From the NCBI RefSeq assembly GCF_001638985.1, contig NW_017265156.1, forward strand, positions 620,001 to 684,000: DNA of 64,000 nucleotides, in the 5' to 3' direction. Below the pieces are notes generated by a model. It was given only the letters and a program-made list of their open reading frames with translations. It ran no database searches and was not told the origin of the DNA. Numbering within the stretch: the stretch's first letter is position 1; the number at the start of each line of letters is the position of its first letter. Shown in pieces: positions 1-13,186 of this stretch. The DNA is from Phycomyces blakesleeanus NRRL 1555(-). Its lineage: Eukaryota; Mucoromycota; Mucoromycetes; Mucorales; Phycomycetaceae. Position numbers and translations under genes: made by a program.

Positions 1-758
1 TTATTATTATTTTAGATTATGATGATGATGATAATGATAATGACGATATCGATGACAGTAATTATATAACCTCATGTCTTTATTATTTATTAAATAATAT
101 ACAGTAGGACTTCTTGCTCAAAGATACTATTAAAGGAATCTATATATGTATATATCTATGTACATTATTTATTGAACAGAGTAACTCACTGTATCGTGGG
201 CAAAAATGATGATCAATATTAAAATCACAATGTTACCATTTAACAAAAAGGTTCAAGATTAAATAAAAAAAATGATTTAGTGGAATTGTCCTACTCTGGG
301 CATGCGCTTTCACTGTATGTAATGAAATTTTCTATTGTCTCCAAGGTTGGATACCTTTCCAAATCAAGAACTTCACATGGGGTTTGAAAGCAAGAAATAT
401 ATATAGTATATAGTATATAGTATATAGTATATAGTATATTATTGCCTTGTACTTTATACATAAATAATTATACATATATTTGCTTTAATTTTCTGTTGTG
501 GGCTTTCACATGCACACGGGAGGCACGGACGCGGTTCGTCTTCACATGAAACTATCGAAAATGGCAATCTGACAGCCTTCTCACCTGTTCGCTTTATGAA
601 TCGACTAGTAAAATTATATTTCCAAATGAGTTGGCGCTCAGCTGGATATAAATACGAAGAAGGTTTTTGTTTTCTCAAAGTTTTTCTTTCATCTATTCAT
701 CCTAAGCTTCTCCTCTCGGATATTCCTTGATACCAAAACAACACCAACTATACTCAAC
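1..758. other. intergenic / promoter of the Vip1-like gene
   Basis: No convincing coding sequence is seen. The stretch starts with short GAT/AAT-rich runs. It carries a 7-bp tandem repeat (TATATAG, about six copies) near 399-438. A pyrimidine-rich leader (CTTCTCCTCTCGG and similar) lies just before the ATG at 759. Short reverse-strand open frames here show no family signature. Confidence 0.5.
399..438. repeat. (TATATAG)n tandem repeat
   Basis: About six head-to-tail copies of a 7-bp unit, about 320 bp upstream of the Vip1-like start codon. It is a simple microsatellite and no function is implied. Confidence 0.85.
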
Positions 759-2175
759 ATGCCCGCATTCACCACCATCGATGTAATAACTTCACCAGTC
801 ATTTAGAATCATATACATACAATTGTGTATTTCTCAACCAATCAATTAATCGCTCTATCTGTCTGTCTTTTACATTGTTCATTTATTTATTTTAGCTTCC
901 CGAGACTCCCTCTCCCAACTACGTTATCGTCAAGAACATCTCTGCTCAGTCTTCCGAGAAGACTGGTAAGAAATACTTAAAAAAAATACGCGTCTTTATC
1001 CGATCCTAATGTATTTTCTTTGAATTAAATAGTCAAGGAATTCTTCTTGTTCTGTGGTAAGATCAAGGAGTTTGAGCTTATCAAGTAAGTAATAGTAGTA
1101 AATCACAGATTGTCTAGTATATTTAAATATTCAAGTAAACAAATGATACATGTACGTGTATGAAAAGCTAATGGTCTTATTCATTTTTATAGAGATGACG
1201 ATGAGGAACATCAGGTTGCCTTGATCAACTTTGAGCGCGAATCTGCTGCCAAGACCGCCTCCCTCCTCAGCAATGGTAAATGAAACACATGATGCCCAAT
1301 AGACAGCAACAATTAGAAACGTGTGAGAAACTAAAGCAGGTGCTATTGTGTAGCCTTGATCGATGATTGCCACATTACCGCTGCTGCCTATTTCGATTCC
1401 GCTTCCTCTGCTGAAGGTGCCCACTCCCCTGAACTCGAGACCTCCGAAACCACCCAAGAATCCAAGCCCAAGTCCCGTATTGCTGCCGAAATCCTTGCCA
1501 ATGGTTACTTACTCCAGGACCACATTGTTGCCAAGGGCCTTGAATATGATGGAAAGTACAGCTTCTCCACCCGTATCTCGGGTTACCTTAGCTCTCTTCA
1601 GGCCAATGGTAAGTCCAACGGTAAAAAAAAATTATATAGAAAAAAAAATGAATAAGCATTACTTAATCTTTCTTTTTTTTGGGGGTAAAAAATCATGTTA
1701 TCTAAACACATTTTTTTTATTTTCATTGTTGTTTGTTTGTCATCACAGTCAAGCAGCTTGATACCAAGTACCGTATCTGGGACAAGGCTGTAGAAATTGA
1801 TCACAAGTTCGGTATCCAGGAGAAGGTCCACACTGCTGCCCAACAGGCTCAGCACACTGCCCAGGTTGCTCTCCAGTCCCCTACAGGCCAAAAGGTCCAT
1901 GACTTGGCCAGCCAGACATTCGCACAGATTGCTGCTGTCCACTATGAGGCCAAGAAGATCCAGGTAAAATAATTAAACCATATATAGTGTAGCATATATT
2001 TGTTTCACTTGGGTGGATCAACAAATGTGTATCTCTTTCTCTCTCTCTGGGTGTGTGTATGTGTATGTGCGAAGGAGTATATGTGCTGATCGCAAACGGG
2101 GTTTTCTTTTAGGGTGAGAAGATTATTGCTTCCGCTGAATCCCATCCCGCCGAGCCCGCTGCAACTGCTGCTTAA
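759..2175 (+). CDS. vip1: Vip1-like RRM RNA-binding protein
   Basis: Seven exons (759-782, 896-965, 1033-1084, 1193-1275, 1354-1608, 1749-1963, 2113-2175) give a protein of about 253 aa. Residues about 10-85 form an RNA-recognition motif. VIVKNI is its RNP2-like strand and VALINFE the degenerate RNP1-like strand. The arrangement resembles fission yeast Vip1 and its fungal relatives, which have one N-terminal RRM and an Ala/Gln-rich helical C-terminus. The C-terminal half here is amphipathic (AAQQAQHTAQVAL), which suggests a long helix. All introns are GT-AG and 70-150 nt. The ATG at 759 is the first after a pyrimidine-rich leader, and its eight-codon exon joins in frame to the RRM. The RNA target is unknown. 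The family match rests on domain order and on the NISxxxxEKxxxxFFxFCGK pattern. Confidence 0.8.
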
Positions 2176-4858
2176 ATGCGAATCGACTTTCCCATTTATT
2201 GTTAATCCTATTGATATTACTATCTCCCTGAATTCTCTCTTCTTATCTTCCATATCCCTTTTTCTTCCAAGCAATTGATATCCCACACATCAAACTATCT
2301 TATCTATTTCTTCATCCATGTCTTTCCTTCTTCTTGAGATTGTTTCTTTTTCTTTTTCTTCTTCTTTTCTCTTTGTATTCATTTATGAAAAAAGACAAAG
2401 AAAAGGCAAAGAGAATAAAATAAATCCTCTCTCCTCTCTACTCTTCCCCTTCTTCATTCAATTCCTTTGTTTTAACCATTAGCTATATGAAATCTCATCT
2501 AGAAAGAAAAAACATACCCCCCCCCCTTTTTTTTTATAAAGCACCAAATTTCTTATCATCATCTTTTTATATAAACAAAATTTGCAAAACCAAAAACCAA
2601 AAGCCAAAAATATTTGAAATTTCGATAGTCTTTTCTTTTTGTTTTGTTTAGAAGCTTTGAAGTAGATAGTTAAAATCCGTATACACAAAAGCTTCTCTTG
2701 TTCATAACAACTTTTTTTTTCTATTAATGAAAGCAACTAAGAAAAATGTTTTGAAAAAAAAATTGTATATTCATACAATAGTAATAATTATAATAATATG
2801 CAGCAAAAATCTATGAATTTTGTATTAACATTAACATTAACATTAACTCATCCACATATGCTATTTTGCAATAAATATAAAAACATTTATAGTCTTCTTC
2901 CTCTTTTTCTTCTTTGGTTATTTTTCTGATGTAATTAAGTTCCTAAAGTCCATATGAATCCAATTACTTATGTATCACAATTGTAGCATTACACAATCAA
3001 AAATATATGCATATATATATAGAAGCTCATCAAAACAGGCCACCCCAACGGATTCCCAAAAATAAGAAAGCGTGTGGCACAGTAAAAGAAGCTACCTAGT
3101 TTAGAAAGAAACTTTATTTTGTTTTATTATTTAACTAAAATGGGCATACAAAACCTATAAACTTTTTTTCTTAAAAAAAAATTAAAAAATTAAAAAATTA
3201 AAAAAATTAAAAAATTTAATGCTTTCAGATCTCTGGTGACAACTTTTTATTTGTCAATAATTGGATAGATGACAGCACTAGTACACAAAAGAGCCGGGAC
3301 TTTGACTGAAAGTATTTATTAGAGATACTTTTGTGTAAAGAAAAGGACTTGAAAAAGAGTGGAGAAATTTGAGGGTGGGAGTTTGTCTCTTATGATATAA
3401 TTATAGAAATATATATCTGTTTGGTTATCTAAAGATCTGGTGTAAGTATATCAAGTGTAAACTAACTTGAAGCTAGGTAATATTGAATATACAAGTAATT
3501 GCTTTTATCAACATTATTTAATTAAAAAAAAATTAACTAGCCAAAAAAAATGTTTACCATGGCAACCCCTGTTAGTTGTCATGGTTTATTTTCTTCTTTG
3601 TTGCTATGGTTATTGTTGTCATGGTTTTTTTTTGTTGTCACTTTAAAAAAAACAGCTATTATTACCTGTTAGAATAGTAATAATTGTCACCAGATTTAGA
3701 ATGAGCTTTCCATCATCAATGAGTGTGCTTCATACTGAATATCCTTTGTCATCACGACGTGGCACTTGATCCCCGTGATTAAAGTGAATCAACTGCGTGT
3801 ACTACATCAGACCACACAGGTTTCTCTTGTGTCCCTTTTTTTGGTTTATTTCATTTTTTATTTCAAACTATACTTGTGAATCACATGCAGTTCAATATCC
3901 TGAAGTGCCTGTAGTAGACCCGGATTTTGTTCACTTGCTTTAATTTGTTTAAAAAAAGCATTCGATTTGACATTCTTATAGTAAAATATATTTTATTAAT
4001 AAGAAATATATCAAGTCTTTCTTTCTTTTTAGTAGATACTAGAAGAAAGCAGAGTCTGTATCTAATATACACTTTGGATATTTAAAGTATAAAGAAGCAA
4101 AATTGACCTTTCTCGTTCTCTATCTCTATCTTTGAAGGTCATACTATCGAGAGAACAAATAGAAGCCAAAAAAAAAAGCTTTTGGGAAAGCGACTTAATA
4201 ACAAAATATTCTAAATAAATGAGAATGCTTTTTTTTGTGTTGAAAGTGCCAAAATAATACTAACACTAATATTAATACTAGTAACAGTAACAACAACTAG
4301 TGTCTTTATTGGCTGTTCTCAAGACAAACGGGTACTCGATACATGTGATAATAATAATAGTAATGTTAATGTATGCTACACTTGAGAAACTTGGCCGTAA
4401 TTTAAGTCTTCAATTCTCCGTCAATTTTATTACATAAGTATTAAATAAAAACACCTTCCCTAAATTACCTCTTTATATATATATATTCTATTAATGTTAG
4501 CTGAATAATTATTACATCCCAGTTCACCCAAGATAAGGTTTGAAAATCACCAGCCGGCCAAGGAATTAATGTAAAATACCAAGATCTTAAAGGATAAGAA
4601 TATATATGTATATTGATAGTAATGCGAAAGACAAATTCTTAAACTCTGTTCATAATCTTTATATATGTGTGCTGTTTTGAAAAAAAAATGGTGTTTCTAT
4701 TCCTATTGCTTAATTTTATTTTATTTGGTTGTGGACTTTACTATTGCAATATAATTATATATAAAGAAAATGTGTTCTATTTACGAGTATGATAACGGCC
4801 ATTGTAGCTTGGAGTCACTTGGATCTATTTTGTATTTATTTATTTTTGGGATTATGTA
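2176..4858. other. intergenic, low complexity
   Basis: A 3' UTR rich in CT runs is followed by AT-rich DNA with homopolymers. It holds a C10T10 junction near 2518-2537, three ATTAAC units near 2826-2845 and a TTAAAAAA tandem near 3178-3218. Between 3560 and 3640 are several copies of a CATGG/GTTGTCATGGTT word. No gene is recognised on either strand. Confidence 0.5.
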
Positions 4859-7800
4859 TTAATACACTTGATATACCATAGATTTATATAATACACTTTT
4901 TTTTCTCTCTTCCTTTTGACTTACCAGTTCTACGCGTGTTATGAAGTTCTGAGTGATTTTTCTTGTGGCAGACTGAGGATGGCTTTGTCCATGGAATCCC
5001 ATGAATGCCTTTTTATGTTATTGTAGATTAATTGATATATTCATTAATATTGTATTATGTTTCTTTTCCTTACCGCGAGTACTGTATCCCTTCTGTCCTT
5101 TTCCAAACTGTTGAGGAAACCCCAGACAGTTGGCAGTAGTGAGGTCAAATGTTCAGGTTTAAAGGCAGTGCTCATGCTGGTCATATTTGGCACACCATCT
5201 TCATTTTCAACTTCTTCTTCCTTTTGTGTTTCAAAAAAAAAGCATAAAACATAAAACATAAAACATAAATCTCTTGGATATAAATCTCTCACTATAGTGT
5301 ACCGTATTTTTTTTTGTTTCATATTTTTTTTGCTATCTTGTTATCTTTGTTTTTGCTGTTTTTGTATTATTATTTACCTCATAACCAAGGACACCAAGAA
5401 CATGATCCACAATTCTATCTGCCCATTCGGGTACATTCTCATCATCTTTAACCTGAGAGTGTGATCTCTTTCTGATCTTGAAATCAACAGCAAGGTGTTC
5501 TTTTGCTGCAGAATTGGTTTGCATTGTTCTGGCCAGCAGGAACAAGGATGTCAGTTCGCACACCATGATATTCATCTCTTGTAAAACACTGTCGACCTGT
5601 TTTTTATGGTTACAGAAATATATAAGATTCTTATCAGTTTGTACTTCTTATATTTCTTCTTCTTGCTAAACACACAAACACACAAACAAACAAATATAGA
5701 AGAAAACGGAAGAAAATGCATTACCTTTCCACCTCGATTTCCAAATGCATCTGCACCATAAGGGAAATATACAGATATGTGTTTAAGGAATTGCTGAAGA
5801 TGTGAATCTAACCATGCTGAGCTAAGTTTTCCGATACCACCCTTGCTAACCATTGATCTCCAGAGCACAAGTGATAATCTTAAAATGGTCTCCAATAACT
5901 GAAGTGCTGGTGTCAAGCTTATATTGTTTGACGTAAAAACAGATGGCGCAGTCTCTAGCCATGAACCCACAAGAATGGGTTGGAATGTCTCGATCAATTG
6001 CTATAAACACACACACACACACGCACGCACGCATGTATATGTATAAGCATCTTTGTGTACAAATGATCTATATGTATATAAAGTGGTGTATCTGATTTAC
6101 CTTTACATCGCTCACTCTCTCATCCAAGCTACATTCGGAACGATGGACACTGACGCCGTTTCGTGTCGAAGCACCTTTACCAACTGATCCTGTCGCTGCC
6201 TGGGTACTTTTTGGTCCAGCAGACTCAAACAAATTTAGAGAAGAATATCCGGGAAGTGTGTTGACTGACAAGAATGGAACACTACTTCCAATCATGGCGC
6301 TCAGAGGTGTGAATCCAGACTAAAAGAAAATGTTATTATTATTAGCTATTGGAAATACAGTACAATTTTGAATGGCACATGCCAGTTCTTTGATATATTT
6401 ACCTGATCCCATCGAAGAGTCTTTGCGTCCTTGCTTGCCTGAGTTTCCTCTAAACGATTTCTGAAACTCTCTCTAGCGTGTCGGCTCTCTAGGAAATTCA
6501 TAAAGAACCAATAGCTATACCAAGAAAAAGAAAAAGAATAAAGAAAAAAATAAAGCAAAGAAAAAAAAGAATGTGTAAATTTCTTTGTGTATATTATACG
6601 ATAACCACATCAACACACACACACACACACACACACGCACGCGCGCGCGCGCATATATCTATAGATACTTGCTTGTCGTTTCTATCCTCTGACAATCCTG
6701 CTTCAAGGAAATTTGATACACTCTTCAGAAGCTCAAGTTTGCTCTGATTGAATTTTGTTTGTACAAAAATGAATATTCGTTCTTTATTATTATTTTTAAA
6801 ATTTTTATATAATTATTATTATCGTTATCGTTATCGTTATTGTTATATTTATTATTTATTTATTTATTATTATTATTAAATTAATAGCTTTTGAGTTTCT
6901 AAATACCTTGTGAAGGTGCAAATGAGATTTGGTTTCTGCTGCTTTTACGGATGCAACACTGACATGGCCTGCACTAGTTCCACTCAAGTTTGATCTGGAT
7001 TGAGCGATACTGTTGGAGTCCACAGAAAGAAGACTGAGATAGTTATTTGCAACCTATCCAAAGAAACGTCAATTCGCCTTTGCTTTTAGATACTCTCTAT
7101 ACCCCTCTGTATATCTATGTATTCTATGTATTACTACTAAATCAAATCATTTCTTTTCTGCCAACAAAAAAAAATCTTACTGTATCCCAGAATTTTGACA
7201 CTAGTACTTCTGGCGCAATATCCACCCATAAATCAATCAATCGAATAGCATCCAATCTAATGTCTTCAAAAATGTGTGTCATAGCAGAGCAGGTGTAGAT
7301 GACAAGCAAAGGCAAGAAAGGTTGAAGTTCAATCTGATCAATAAATATAAATATGTATATACATATATATATACTAGTATCAGCTTGCATAGTCTTTTTC
7401 TTCACAATTCAATTTCTAATTCAACTCTTACCTTGTCAATAGGCTCAAAGCAATCTCTGAGGAACGAAAGGAGGGCTTTACGGACATCTCTTTCCTTTTG
7501 AACAAAATATTGTTAGATTATGTTACTGGTATTTAACTATTGAGATTTTCAAATATATTTCTGTAAACTAGCATAGTAGCCATAAACCAACCCACATCAT
7601 CCATAAACAATCGTAAAACACTGTTGACTACGGTACTCAAAGAGGATACAAGGATTTGTGGATTGTCACTACACAAATCGCGCATATTCAAGAGCGCCTC
7701 TAATCGAAAGGAAAAGAAAGGAACATCAATGATAAATAAAAGGTAACGTATATTAGAAACAAGCAACTCAGACTAGGAAAGAAAGAAAGAAAAAAGACAA

Positions 7801-8311
7801 TCTCTTTGAATTGTATACATATATATATTTACCTTTTCTTACACCAGAGTTGTAATGTTTTAATTTAACCAAGAGATCAGCCAACGTAAGGTTGCGAGTG
7901 GTTGTTGTTTCTCGGGATTTATCTTCATTGATGCTTTGGTTGGGTAATGAAATTGCTAAAAAATGAATAATAAATAATAAGTTCCAATGTTGCAAGCCGA
8001 GATTCCTGCATTTGTGTATTTTATTTACTCTTTGACTTGAACGAGGTGTCAGTGAAATTGTCGGCAACGGTCTTCTTCTTTCCGACCTTGAGCTTCTTTT
8101 TCTGTAAGTTTTAAAAGTATTAAGGAGTGTTAACATAGCAAATATGGATATATATATGTATATATGTATGTATGCAAGTGCGAATGTACAATAATGAAGT
8201 TTTTATTGTAAATGTACATGTATATATAGATTATATATTTTTTCGGTCTGTTGCTTTACATGCCTTAAAGTCCTCGTTTTTGAGTTTCTTTATCTTTCTC
8301 TCGCTAGGCAT
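4859..8311 (-). CDS. IPI1: pre-rRNA processing protein IPI1/TEX10
   Basis: A multi-exon reverse-strand gene. IPI1 (TEX10 in animals) is a subunit of the Rix1 complex, which processes ITS2 and matures pre-60S particles in the nucleus. The N-terminus carries the family signature KLKVGKKK followed by NFTDTSFKSK and RNLTLADLLVKLKHYN. Helical repeats of the Armadillo type follow (ALLSFLRDCFEPIDK, then LDAIRLIDLW). Exons I can bound: 8264-8311, 8029-8101, 7833-7955, 7596-7699, 7432-7494, 7181-7333 and 6907-7053. Further exons lie near 6743-6670, 6525-6405, 6320-6102, 6003-5726, 5600-5380 and 5230-5074. The last is about 4990-4859, but its exact 3' end is uncertain. The protein is about 780 aa, far longer than the roughly 330-aa yeast IPI1 and closer to animal TEX10. 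The first intron appears to use a GC donor (8263-8262), because the GT alternative gives a stop. Confidence 0.85.
6613..6653. repeat. (CA)n(CG)n alternating tract in an IPI1 intron
   Basis: An unbroken alternating purine-pyrimidine run of about 40 bp, CA repeats passing into CG repeats. It lies inside an intron of the IPI1/TEX10 gene. Such tracts can adopt Z-DNA; any role here is inference. Confidence 0.85.
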
Positions 8312-10371
8312 TGCTTGTAATGTGGAGAGGTTTTTTTTTCTCGTTCTTGGTTAAAAGAAAATTCTGCCTCCTTTTATATGGCTGTGACTGTGCGTGACTC
8401 GCGCATTCTGCTTGAATCCTTTTTTCTCCACTTTTTAAAGTAAAAAAAAAAAAGTATGCACAAATAGACATGTCAATGCCGATTTCTTTTTTCTTTCTCT
8501 TCTATTGTGTTCAATTGGCTGATATTTTTTACAACACTATTGCTAAAGCATATATATGTACTATCAACCAAAAGTGTAATTACTGCTGCTTGTGTGTGTG
8601 TGGTAAATGATATTTATTAGGCTTATTTGAAGAGGGTCCTTAAAAAACTGTCGGTATTTAGTCTCTTCCACCGGAACTAGGTTTGAATAAATCCAGATAA
8701 TTGTGTCGCAAAACCAAGAAACTTATATAAAGCAAATGTGTCTATATATTACCATAGAAATATAAGAGTTGTGTTTGTAGTAGCACTTTCTTTCTTTTTT
8801 ATCTTTTTATTATTATCCTTATTCCGTTTATACTCATTAGAGTTATTGATACTAGCCTTTAATAACAGCAATGATAATAATAAAGAACTTTACCATCAAG
8901 ATTATGTGGTTTTTGTGTATTCAATAAAAAAAAGGTTATTATTATGATGTAACCCAAAAGGTTCACTGACTGTTTGGAGATCTCGGTTTACGAAAATTAT
9001 TCCTGCGTAACAATGTCTTTTGTCAGACAAAAAATGAGGGATTTAATCTCTATATTTTATCTATCTATATATTAGAATATTTTATTATTTATTTATCAAA
9101 TAGCCTATATATATATATATATAACCTACTACAGTGGATAAAAGGCAACTTTAGGCTTTTATTTTTATTACCAGGTTAAAATCAAAAGAAGCACATGAAG
9201 AAGAGTTAGTTAGAAAAGTAGTATATAGATAATTTAAAGATTTCTTCGACCTGCTTAATAATAGTTTAATTTTATTTCAATGGGTTTCATTTTTGGTATT
9301 ATTAATTTTTATTAGTAAATGTTTCTACACCAAAAAGAAAAAGACAGTGTCAGTTAATGCTCATAAGGCTCATGCTCATCATCATTATCCCCCTTCTTTC
9401 AAGCCCCCTCTTCCAAACCCTCTGTCAGATCTCCCCTTAAACCCCTTCTACTACTTCTTTTTGTGTATTCTATTGAATTTACTCCTCCCTCCCTATTTTT
9501 TTCTTTCATGTTCTTACTTTTTTGTCGAGATTCCCGATGTTTATTGGTATAGAAAACAAAAAAAAACCCACCTTATATATAATTTATATTTATTCATTTT
9601 CATCTGCCACACATTAGCGGAGACGTAACTATGGAAATGGGCTTGAAGTATACAAGACAAGCCTTCTGTTTTAAACGAAAAGAAAAGAAAAGAAGAAAAA
9701 CAGACTGTTAAGGGTGTATTTTTGTCATTAAGCACAGATGGTTTTTTTATTCCTTGCAAAGTAATAAAGAGGTTTGTCTAAAGAAGCCATTTAAACAGTT
9801 CTTCATTTCTTTTAAAAAAATATTCTTTGGTGTGATTATTAAACATTTCACATAATTACACTAATTGAAAATGCTTAGATATATATATATATATATCTTT
9901 TTTCTGTCTGTATGACTTGTTACTATGACAAAATTTTAACAATATTATTTACAAGATTGTAATTTATACTTGTATCGTCTTGATCTTTTTTATTTGCCAT
10001 GTCTAGTGTATATATTTTGCTTTCTGCTTCTGTCGTTGTTTTTGAGGTGATCTGATTCTTTCTTTCTTTGTGAATTTGGTAAATGTTTACCGAAAATCCC
10101 TCTTCCTCCGTTGGAATACAGATTATTTCCAAAAATGGTAGGAAAATGGTTTAAATATATTTGAATTTGAAGAAGATAAGAGGTTCTCGGTGGAAACGAC
10201 TGCCTGATTAAGATAATGATACTCCGTGCCGTTTAGACGATAATATTCGGACCTTTCTTTTTCTTTTCTTTCCCTTCTTGATTTCTTTAAACACTTCCCC
10301 TTGATTACAGAAACTATACTTCTTTTGGTGTAATCCTAAAGCGATATGATATATAATACCAGCCAAATTGT

Positions 10372-10406
<35 letters not shown>

Positions 10407-10857
10407 AATAAATGTGTGTGTGTGTAGGTGTGTTTCCTTAACCATTGTGTTTGTAATAGAACAAGGAAACATCATTATTTCAAAAAGATCACATAATTCT
10501 CTTTCTTTATTGCCTTTCTGCTCAGCTACATTGTTTTGAATACTAAGCAAAAATAAATAGAATAGGAGTCGATATGTCATCAATAGGAATTTATAGGTAT
10601 ATAAATATATTTAGGATAACATTCCGGTACACAAAAATGACGCGCACACTGAATAAGCTATGTAACAAGAATCCAAAATGTCCAATTCTTTTTTTTTGTG
10701 GCCGGCGCACAGCATTAATATATTTATATAATACAGTACAATACGTTTCTTGCTTTATTTATTGTGTGAGACAATTATTTTTTCTACATAAATATAAAAA
10801 TATAATTAGACCTTTTGAATTTTTTTCCTTTTTTTTTGTTTGTTCATTCTTCTTTCT
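8312..10857. other. intergenic between divergent IPI1 and MAM3-like genes
   Basis: A head-to-head intergenic region of about 2.5 kb. It is AT-rich, with (AT)n tracts near 9110-9122 and 9880-9897 and a CA-then-TA microsatellite at about 10372-10407. I see no domain-bearing frame, tRNA or rRNA. It presumably holds both promoters. Confidence 0.5.
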
Positions 10858-13186
10858 ATGCCCATTACTTCTAGGTTCTACTACATTAGAACCTTTCTCT
10901 TGACAACCTTGTCATTCTCTTCCCAGATCTATGGTCAGCCTATTGCAGGCTTAATAGAATCTTCTGGAAATGACTATGGGTCTGCCTCATTTTGGGAAAA
11001 GGTGCTTGTCATTATTGTCCTTGTGCTCATTGGTGGTATCTTTGCCGGTAATAATAATAATAATAAATAATAATATTAGCTTTTATATGTCATTATTCGT
11101 TATAGTGATATATATATAAACAAGATAATGACGCTAATAGACATATGTTTCTTGTCTTTACAATAACTAGGTTTGACACTTGGATTGATGGGATTAGACG
11201 AAACTAATCTCCATGTCCTAATCGAATCCGGAACTCCTGACGAAAGAGAGAATGCCAAAAAGGTCTTGAGATTGCTTGATCGCGGAAAGCACTGGGTTCT
11301 CGTCACATTGTTGCTGTCCAATGTCATTGTAAACGAAACCCTTCCTATTGTTCTTCATGAAGTTGCCGGAGGTGGACTTCAGGCCGTAGTTATCTCTACT
11401 GCTTTGATTGTCATCTTTGGAGAGTAAGTTTTATAATTAAATCACAATGGACCAGAATGTGTAAGATACGTAGATGTTTCAGGAAACCTAATGATGAATT
11501 TTTGTGTATTTTTCTAGAGTTATTCCCCAGTGTAAGCCAACTAGAACTACAATATACAGATCCAAAAGATCAATTGGGTGTTTTTTTATTTTATTTTATC
11601 TTATTTTACTTTTAAGCTAATTTTACTTTCTTTCTTAACTAATTGTAGCAATCTGTGTTCGTTATGGTCTTGCTATTGGAGCAAAGACTGCATGGTGCGT
11701 TAGTCAACTAGTCAAATAACTAGCTAGTTATTCAGCTAATTTTTATTTATTTACTTATATTGTTGTTTTCTATAGGATGGTTCTTGTACTCATGTACATC
11801 ATGTTCCCCATTGCTTACCCTACTGCAAGACTTCTTGACTATGTTCTTGGAGAGTCTCATGGAACTGTGTACAAGAAGGCTGGTGAGTTTTCCTTCTTCT
11901 TCTTCTTTTTTTTGGAGCTTTGAGTATTTCTTTAACATTTCTAATTTTTCTATTTCTATTTCTATTTCTTATAGGTCTTAAATCCCTTGTTTCTCTTCAT
12001 CAAGCCGTCAACCCATCAGATGTTGATGCTTTGACTTCGGACGAAGTACTTATTATCGGTGCTGTTCTTGACTTGCGTTCAAAACCAGTCTCTCAGATCA
12101 TGACTCCTCTCGAAAACGCCTTTACACTGTCGACTGAAGATATCTTGGACGAGAAAGTAGTCGATGAGGTAAAACAGCAATAATAATAATAAGTAGAATA
12201 AAGAAGAAGAAGATGGCTAATATTATCTTATCATTTCTTATCTTGTTATGTATTGTTATTATTAATCTGGAATAATAGATTCTTTCTGCTGGTTACTCTC
12301 GCATTCCTATCCATACACCTGAAAACAAGATTAACTTTGTTGGTATGCTTTTGACCAAGAGACTGATTACATATGATCCCGAAGACGCCTTGCCTGTTAA
12401 GGATCTTCCTATCAGCACATTGCCCGAAACTGGACCTGAAACTAGCTGTCTTGATATTCTCAACTTTTTCCAGGAAGGAAAGAGTAAGTATTTAACGAAA
12501 AGCAAAGAAGAACCGACTTTTATTGATTTGTTTAATGTTTTTGTGTTTTTTTTTCTGTTGTTGTTATTGTTGTTGTATAGGCCACATGGCATTGGTATCT
12601 AGTGATCCTGGAGGACAATCTGGTGCTCTTGGTGTCATTACTCTTGAAGACGTTATCGAAGAACTTATTGGAGAGGTAAAGATAAAGATAAAGATAAAGA
12701 TAAATATGAATAAATAGAAGATGACTAATAAACTAACCAAATATAATTTTTATTCAATAGGAAATTATTGATGAAACTGATGTCTATGTTGATGGTAAGT
12801 CAGATATACCTTGATTCTTTTATTTATGTCATTTTCGTATCTTGGCAAAGAATTATTATTATTATTATATACTTATACTTTATACCTATTGTTATTCTGT
12901 AGTCCAAAACAAGATTCGTGTAGTCCGTAGACAAGTACCCAACAGAAGAGACAGTCGCCTCCAGCGTCTGTTGACTGCTCACAGACGTCGCCCTGTTATT
13001 GCTAATGGAAAGACTCCTCCGGTCAGAAGTAACTCTACCGGAGCAAACTATGGATCCTACGACAACAGCCATGTTGTTGAGCCTCACATGAAGCCCCATG
13101 CAGTTGTTGCTGATGCTGCTGCATCTACTTCTGTACAAAAAGAAGGAAATTCGGAGACACAACCTCTTTTGGGCAACAAAGATTAA
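10858..13186 (+). CDS. MAM3: MAM3/CNNM-family membrane protein (DUF21 + CBS pair)
   Basis: Ten exons (10858-11047, 11171-11423, 11518-11531, 11649-11694, 11776-11882, 11975-12168, 12279-12483, 12581-12675, 12761-12794, 12903-13186) encode about 473 aa. A hydrophobic N-terminus precedes a DUF21 membrane domain at residues about 48-205, with the family motif [13 protein letters not shown] and the [16 protein letters not shown] stretch. A CBS-domain pair follows at residues about 225-375 ([10 protein letters not shown], then [18 protein letters not shown]). The tail is basic and probably disordered. Relatives include yeast vacuolar Mam3 and animal CNNM proteins, linked to Mn or Mg homeostasis. 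The exact substrate cannot be read from sequence. The ATG at 10858 is the first Met in frame. Exon 3 is only 14 nt, yet it carries the conserved VIPQ codons. Confidence 0.88.
11518..11531 (+). other. 14-nt microexon of the MAM3-like gene
   Basis: Flanked by TTTTTCTAG upstream and GTAAGC downstream. Its 14 nt complete a Glu codon, encode VIPQ and start a Ser codon, restoring the conserved DUF21 run E-VIPQS-IC. Skipping it would shift the frame, because its length is not a multiple of three. Confidence 0.8.

Noticed and set aside
6671..6679. Another possible GC donor (AA/GCAAGT) in IPI1/TEX10
   Set aside because: An alternative GTCAGA donor upstream gives the same phase, so the GC reading is not forced.
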